64,000 bases of DNA, from the NCBI GenBank assembly GCA_022266195.1, contig WHVY01000003.1, forward strand, positions 62,001 through 126,000, in the 5' to 3' direction. This document shows positions 60,417-64,000 of this stretch, in pieces. Made by a program: the position numbers and the translations under genes. Each line of letters starts with the position of its first letter. The stretch's first letter is position 1. The stretch comes from Tetranychus cinnabarinus (Eukaryota > Arthropoda > Arachnida > Trombidiformes > Tetranychidae). The notes beneath the pieces were generated by a model. It worked only from the letters and a program-made list of their open reading frames with translations. It was not told the origin of the DNA and made no database searches.

Positions 60417-63400
60417 CTGGAACATACCGAATTGGTTATACCCTTAGGCGGTAATTAGGCCTCATAATCAGCAGGTTTGAAGGTAAACGCAAGGAGGACT
60501 GCACCCAGGTAAGATGAATTATCCTCAACATTAAACCAAAGTCTAGTCAACAATAATCTCACCCTCTTATCTCTCCCTCTCTTCCTCATCATATCATCTC
60601 TTTTTGCTTGTGGTTTTTGCTTACAGCCAAACAGAAGAGAGCAAAAACAAGTCAAAAATGGCGAGAAAAAGAAGCGAAAGTTTTGTAGAAAAAAAAAGAG
60701 AAGAGAAAAGATGAAAAGGTTCACTCTGATGGGAAAAGATTGACCAAAGATCACAAGAGTACCAAGCCAATTGATCTGTGTTGGTTCGGTCAATGTAAGG
60801 TGACTGGATGAATAAAAGGAGTTTAAAGGAGAGGATCAAAATAATCAAATAAAGTCGCATTGTATCAACAATAACATCATCAATGCTAACCAATGTTGGG
60901 GTTGAAAAGATGATGTGAGCAACAAAGTTAAAGGTAAACAAAATGCCTGTTTATTAATACAGTCACAGTCAGTAATGGAAGCCAAAACAGGGAAAAAATA
61001 TTTTTTTACCTTATTTTTTTGCTTCTCTTGCTTACCAAACTTACAAACCACCCAATGTTTGTATTTGGATCCATTTTCAAGCTCTCTTTCAACCTACAAA
61101 AATATCACTTTAAATGCCTTATAATAGCATTATAATATTGGTTCCTCCTCATTCAAAGTAAATTGAGATGATGAACAGAGCGAGAAGAAGAAAAAGAAGA
61201 GAAAAAAAATCTTCTTTCAAACTTGTGTTGCACAAAAACCATCTTTACATCACTAAATTTTCATCGTCTAATGGCAGCCTTCAAGTAAAACCTCAACCTA
61301 ACAATGACACTTCCATCCCATCAAAACAACCATTTAGTCAGACCTTTTTACACGTTCAATGATTTTCATTTTCATTCCAATTTTCAAGTTAAAAATTAAA
61401 CTTGCAACTTCATCACCATAACCATCATGATAACCATCATGTCAAGCAACTTCATTACCACCTTCATAACCATCATCATCATTATTTCTTGATAATCTAA
61501 GCATGTTTGATAGGCTATAAGACATGAAAGATTAAACCTAAGAAGTCACTCTTGTCACATTAAAGTAATGCATAGAAGAGCCTTTTTTTCAGACTCAAAA
61601 TCTTGCATCTCTAATACTTGATTTTTGATTCCTATTTTAACCATCTTCATCCGATTATCTGATTCATCAATCTATTTTGATACTCTCAGAGTAAATAACT
61701 GTTCATTTACATAAGCTAATATGATAACCATACATTGTAGTAACCATTGAATAACCATTCAATTGGATCAACATCAATATCAATAAAAATTGATGCATTT
61801 GTTACGTTTATAAGACTCTTGCACATTTTCAACTTTTGCTGGTTTATTTTTACACTTTTGTATTGTAATTGAATAGGCAAGTAAAAAATATATTTTTTGA
61901 TCTTGTACATAACAATAGCATTGACTGTATGTGAACATGTCAATATGGTAAATGATTGAATATATTAACACAATGATATTACAGTAAGGTTTACCTCAAC
62001 AACAAGAGCAACAAAAATGGCAACCATTATTAGTGTGAAAAGGCTATGGAGTATAAATTGGGCAAAATTTTCATTGCCATTCAATAATTTCTTACCTTTC
62101 AAAGAAAACCCTTAAAAAGCTTGAGACCAAAAGAAGACGAAAGAGATACTAAGAAATATTATGGATGATGAGGAAGACAAGAAATGGTGCAAAAAGAAGG
62201 TTAAAAAAGACTGAAAATTTGCAAAACCATTGAACGTAAAAAGTTGTGTTTTTTGAACAGCGAAAGTAAAATTTCCAAATGAATGTAACTCAACATGATA
62301 TCTACTCTTGTTATGTATTATCATGCTTCTTTAGGTTTTTATGTTGCTGTTTTGCTTTGCCACTTTTATCATCATCATCATCATCATTTTACTCCGAATC
62401 TTGAGCTTTTTTTTCTCGAGCTTCTTGGTATAACTGGAAAAACAAGTTTCCATCTTCTTCTAATATTTCATTTTACGAAGGTAAAGAGAGAAAGAAAATC
62501 TTCTTTTCTTTTTTTTCTCTTCTTGCTTTCTTCTTCTTCCTTTGCAATCAATTTAAACAATTTTTCAACACTCTTCAACAGAGAGATGATGTTGATGAAG
62601 ATGATGAGGAGAAAAAGGTTGAATGTTTGCTAAATAAATAAATATTTAGCTAGTTTTGTTTCTGTAAAGAAAAGGTTTATCAAGAAATTTTTTCTTCTTT
62701 TCGCCGTAACAATGTGAATTTTCATGGAATCTCTATGTAATTGGAGTGCTAATCAATCGATTTTCAGTCTTCATCTTCTTCATCTTGAGCTTCATTCTGA
62801 TCTTCATGTCTTTTTAACCGAAGTGTAATAAACTTGTAATAACTTCTTTCTTTTTTTATTATTATCAAGGGAACAACAAAAATGAAAACATTTTCACTAT
62901 TTTATGTCAGATATTAGACTGAAGGTAACAAATCAGAGTCTATGAAAGTTACTGATTAGATGATGATTATGATGAGAAGCAAGGTAAGGATGGGAATAAA
63001 GGTTTGTACTTTTTGACAAATAAAATAGCCTCTAAGCTCGCCTTCAGGTAAAATCCCAATAGATTTTAATGAACCAAAAAACTGTCCGTATTTCAGTTTT
63101 CATCAGCAATCCACTCTGTTAAGCCATAAAAGATCAACTCATCAACCTGACAGAGCGACTCTATTCCCATCAAAAAAGAGGCTCAACGAGGTTATTTTAC
63201 GTGAAAACATTTTCTCCATTTTCACACTTTTCACAATTTTAATCAATACTTTAACCTTCATTATTTTACAATTAACATTTAAAATACGAAAAAAAAGGAC
63301 AATTGTTTATTGATTTTAGTGACATTTTAGACCATTCTTGTAGATGAAAAATAGCTTAATTGAAATGATCAAATGATTAAATAAAAAAAGGTAATTAAGT

Positions 63401-64000
63401 GAGTAAAAAGCGCAATGTAAAAGAAACAAGAAAAATGTAAAACCTGAATAAACAGTGAACAAAACAAAAGCAAGTTTACCACATTTCTGGTTTACATTAG
63501 ACTTTCTTTGGACTGTTAATGAAAATAAAAACATATTATTATTTATCATTATTATTACCTTTTTATTATCATAATCATCAAAAATTATCATTAACATTAT
63601 TATTATTTAGATAGTGTAAAAGGTTAAAGAGCACACGAGGCTTAAAGGTTATAACATGTTGAGATGAGCCAAATAGTGCTAATTGCTATTCACGGTTCAA
63701 TGTAATCCTATCAAGGTAAGGGTAGAGTCAACGAGAAGAAGGCAAAGAAAACACAAACACACTAATTAAACAGGTAAACGTAACACTGTGAATGCGAGGA
63801 AAAAAAGAAAGAAGAAGATGATGAGCATAATGAGAAGGATGATAAAAGATAAGGATGAGGATGAAAAGGAAGAGAGAGAAGAAGAAGATAAAAGATACAA
63901 AACTTGAAAGTAAGTATTTTGTTCATTTCACAGCATGCTTATTACATTTGTTACTGGAAAAGGTAAAGTTATGGCCCACTCCAGGTATATTCACAAGAAC
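60417..64000. other. AT-rich right end, no gene supported
   Basis: Many T- and A-runs and purine-rich patches (for example 63720-63900) but no frame with domain, splice and poly(A) support. A donor-like CACCCAG|GTAAGA near 60511 on the plus strand, followed by a long AT-rich stretch, could be a 5' non-coding exon of a gene beyond the window. This is a guess. Confidence 0.4.

Noticed and set aside
60455..60793. Minus-strand 112-codon frame with hydrophobic N-terminal half
   Set aside because: The hydrophobic part comes from T/C-rich runs; no start context or domain supports a gene.
1..64000. CRISPR arrays, bacterial operons, ribosome binding sites
   Set aside because: The window has spliced animal genes and no spaced direct-repeat arrays; bacterial features are not expected and none were seen.

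Overview
The window is nuclear DNA of an animal. It is AT-rich and compact, with many short introns of about 70-110 bp. The arthropod-type genes present (a PAN/ZP cuticle-tether protein, a Lerp-like lysosomal enzyme receptor, ash1, a cluster of SLC46-like transporters, a carboxylesterase) point to an arthropod. The gene style would suit a small chelicerate such as a mite, but the species is an inference and cannot be proved here.

Left end (1-7.3 kb): the 5' two-thirds of a carboxylesterase on the minus strand, then a repeat-rich stretch. This holds a Tourist-like MITE, a retroelement integrase tail, two nearly identical 0.9-kb segments containing a long pyrimidine tract, a broken two-module BTB-like gene, and a small coiled-coil gene. 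From 9.0 to 14.5 kb there are three tandem SLC46-like transporter genes: the outer two are intact with identical exon sizes, and the middle one is a truncated, frameshifted copy. From 12.4 to 16.7 kb lies a family of inverted-repeat DNA, including a 1.5-kb near-palindrome.

Middle (17.9-43.4 kb): conserved single-copy genes. These are SUCLG2 (minus), a mini-SLC3A2-like membrane protein (minus), the proteasome activator PA200/PSME4 (plus, seven exons, one GC-AG intron), a Lerp/CI-MPR homologue (minus) whose cytosolic tail lies in a separate last exon, a second mini-SLC3A2-like protein (plus), and an ash1 histone methyltransferase (plus) that stops right after the post-SET motif.

Right part (43.8-59 kb): a ten-exon minus-strand gene for a 2171-residue secreted or membrane protein. 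It has twelve PAN modules in four A-B-C triplets, then a ZP domain, a furin site, a Tyr/Asn/Gln-rich region and a transmembrane segment. Upstream of it sits a collinear, decayed partial copy (56.2-58.9 kb) that has lost exons 1 and 2 and nearly all of exon 3 and carries a Tc1/mariner-type MITE. The last 5 kb hold a (TC)39 microsatellite, another inverted-repeat element and AT-rich DNA with no gene I can support.

The most novel points are the two amylase-less SLC3A2-like proteins that keep the light-chain-linking cysteine, the 12-PAN super-repeat protein with its decayed copy, the shortened ash1, and the foldback repeat family. All exon joins were read by eye from splice consensus and frame; every multi-exon join given keeps the reading frame.
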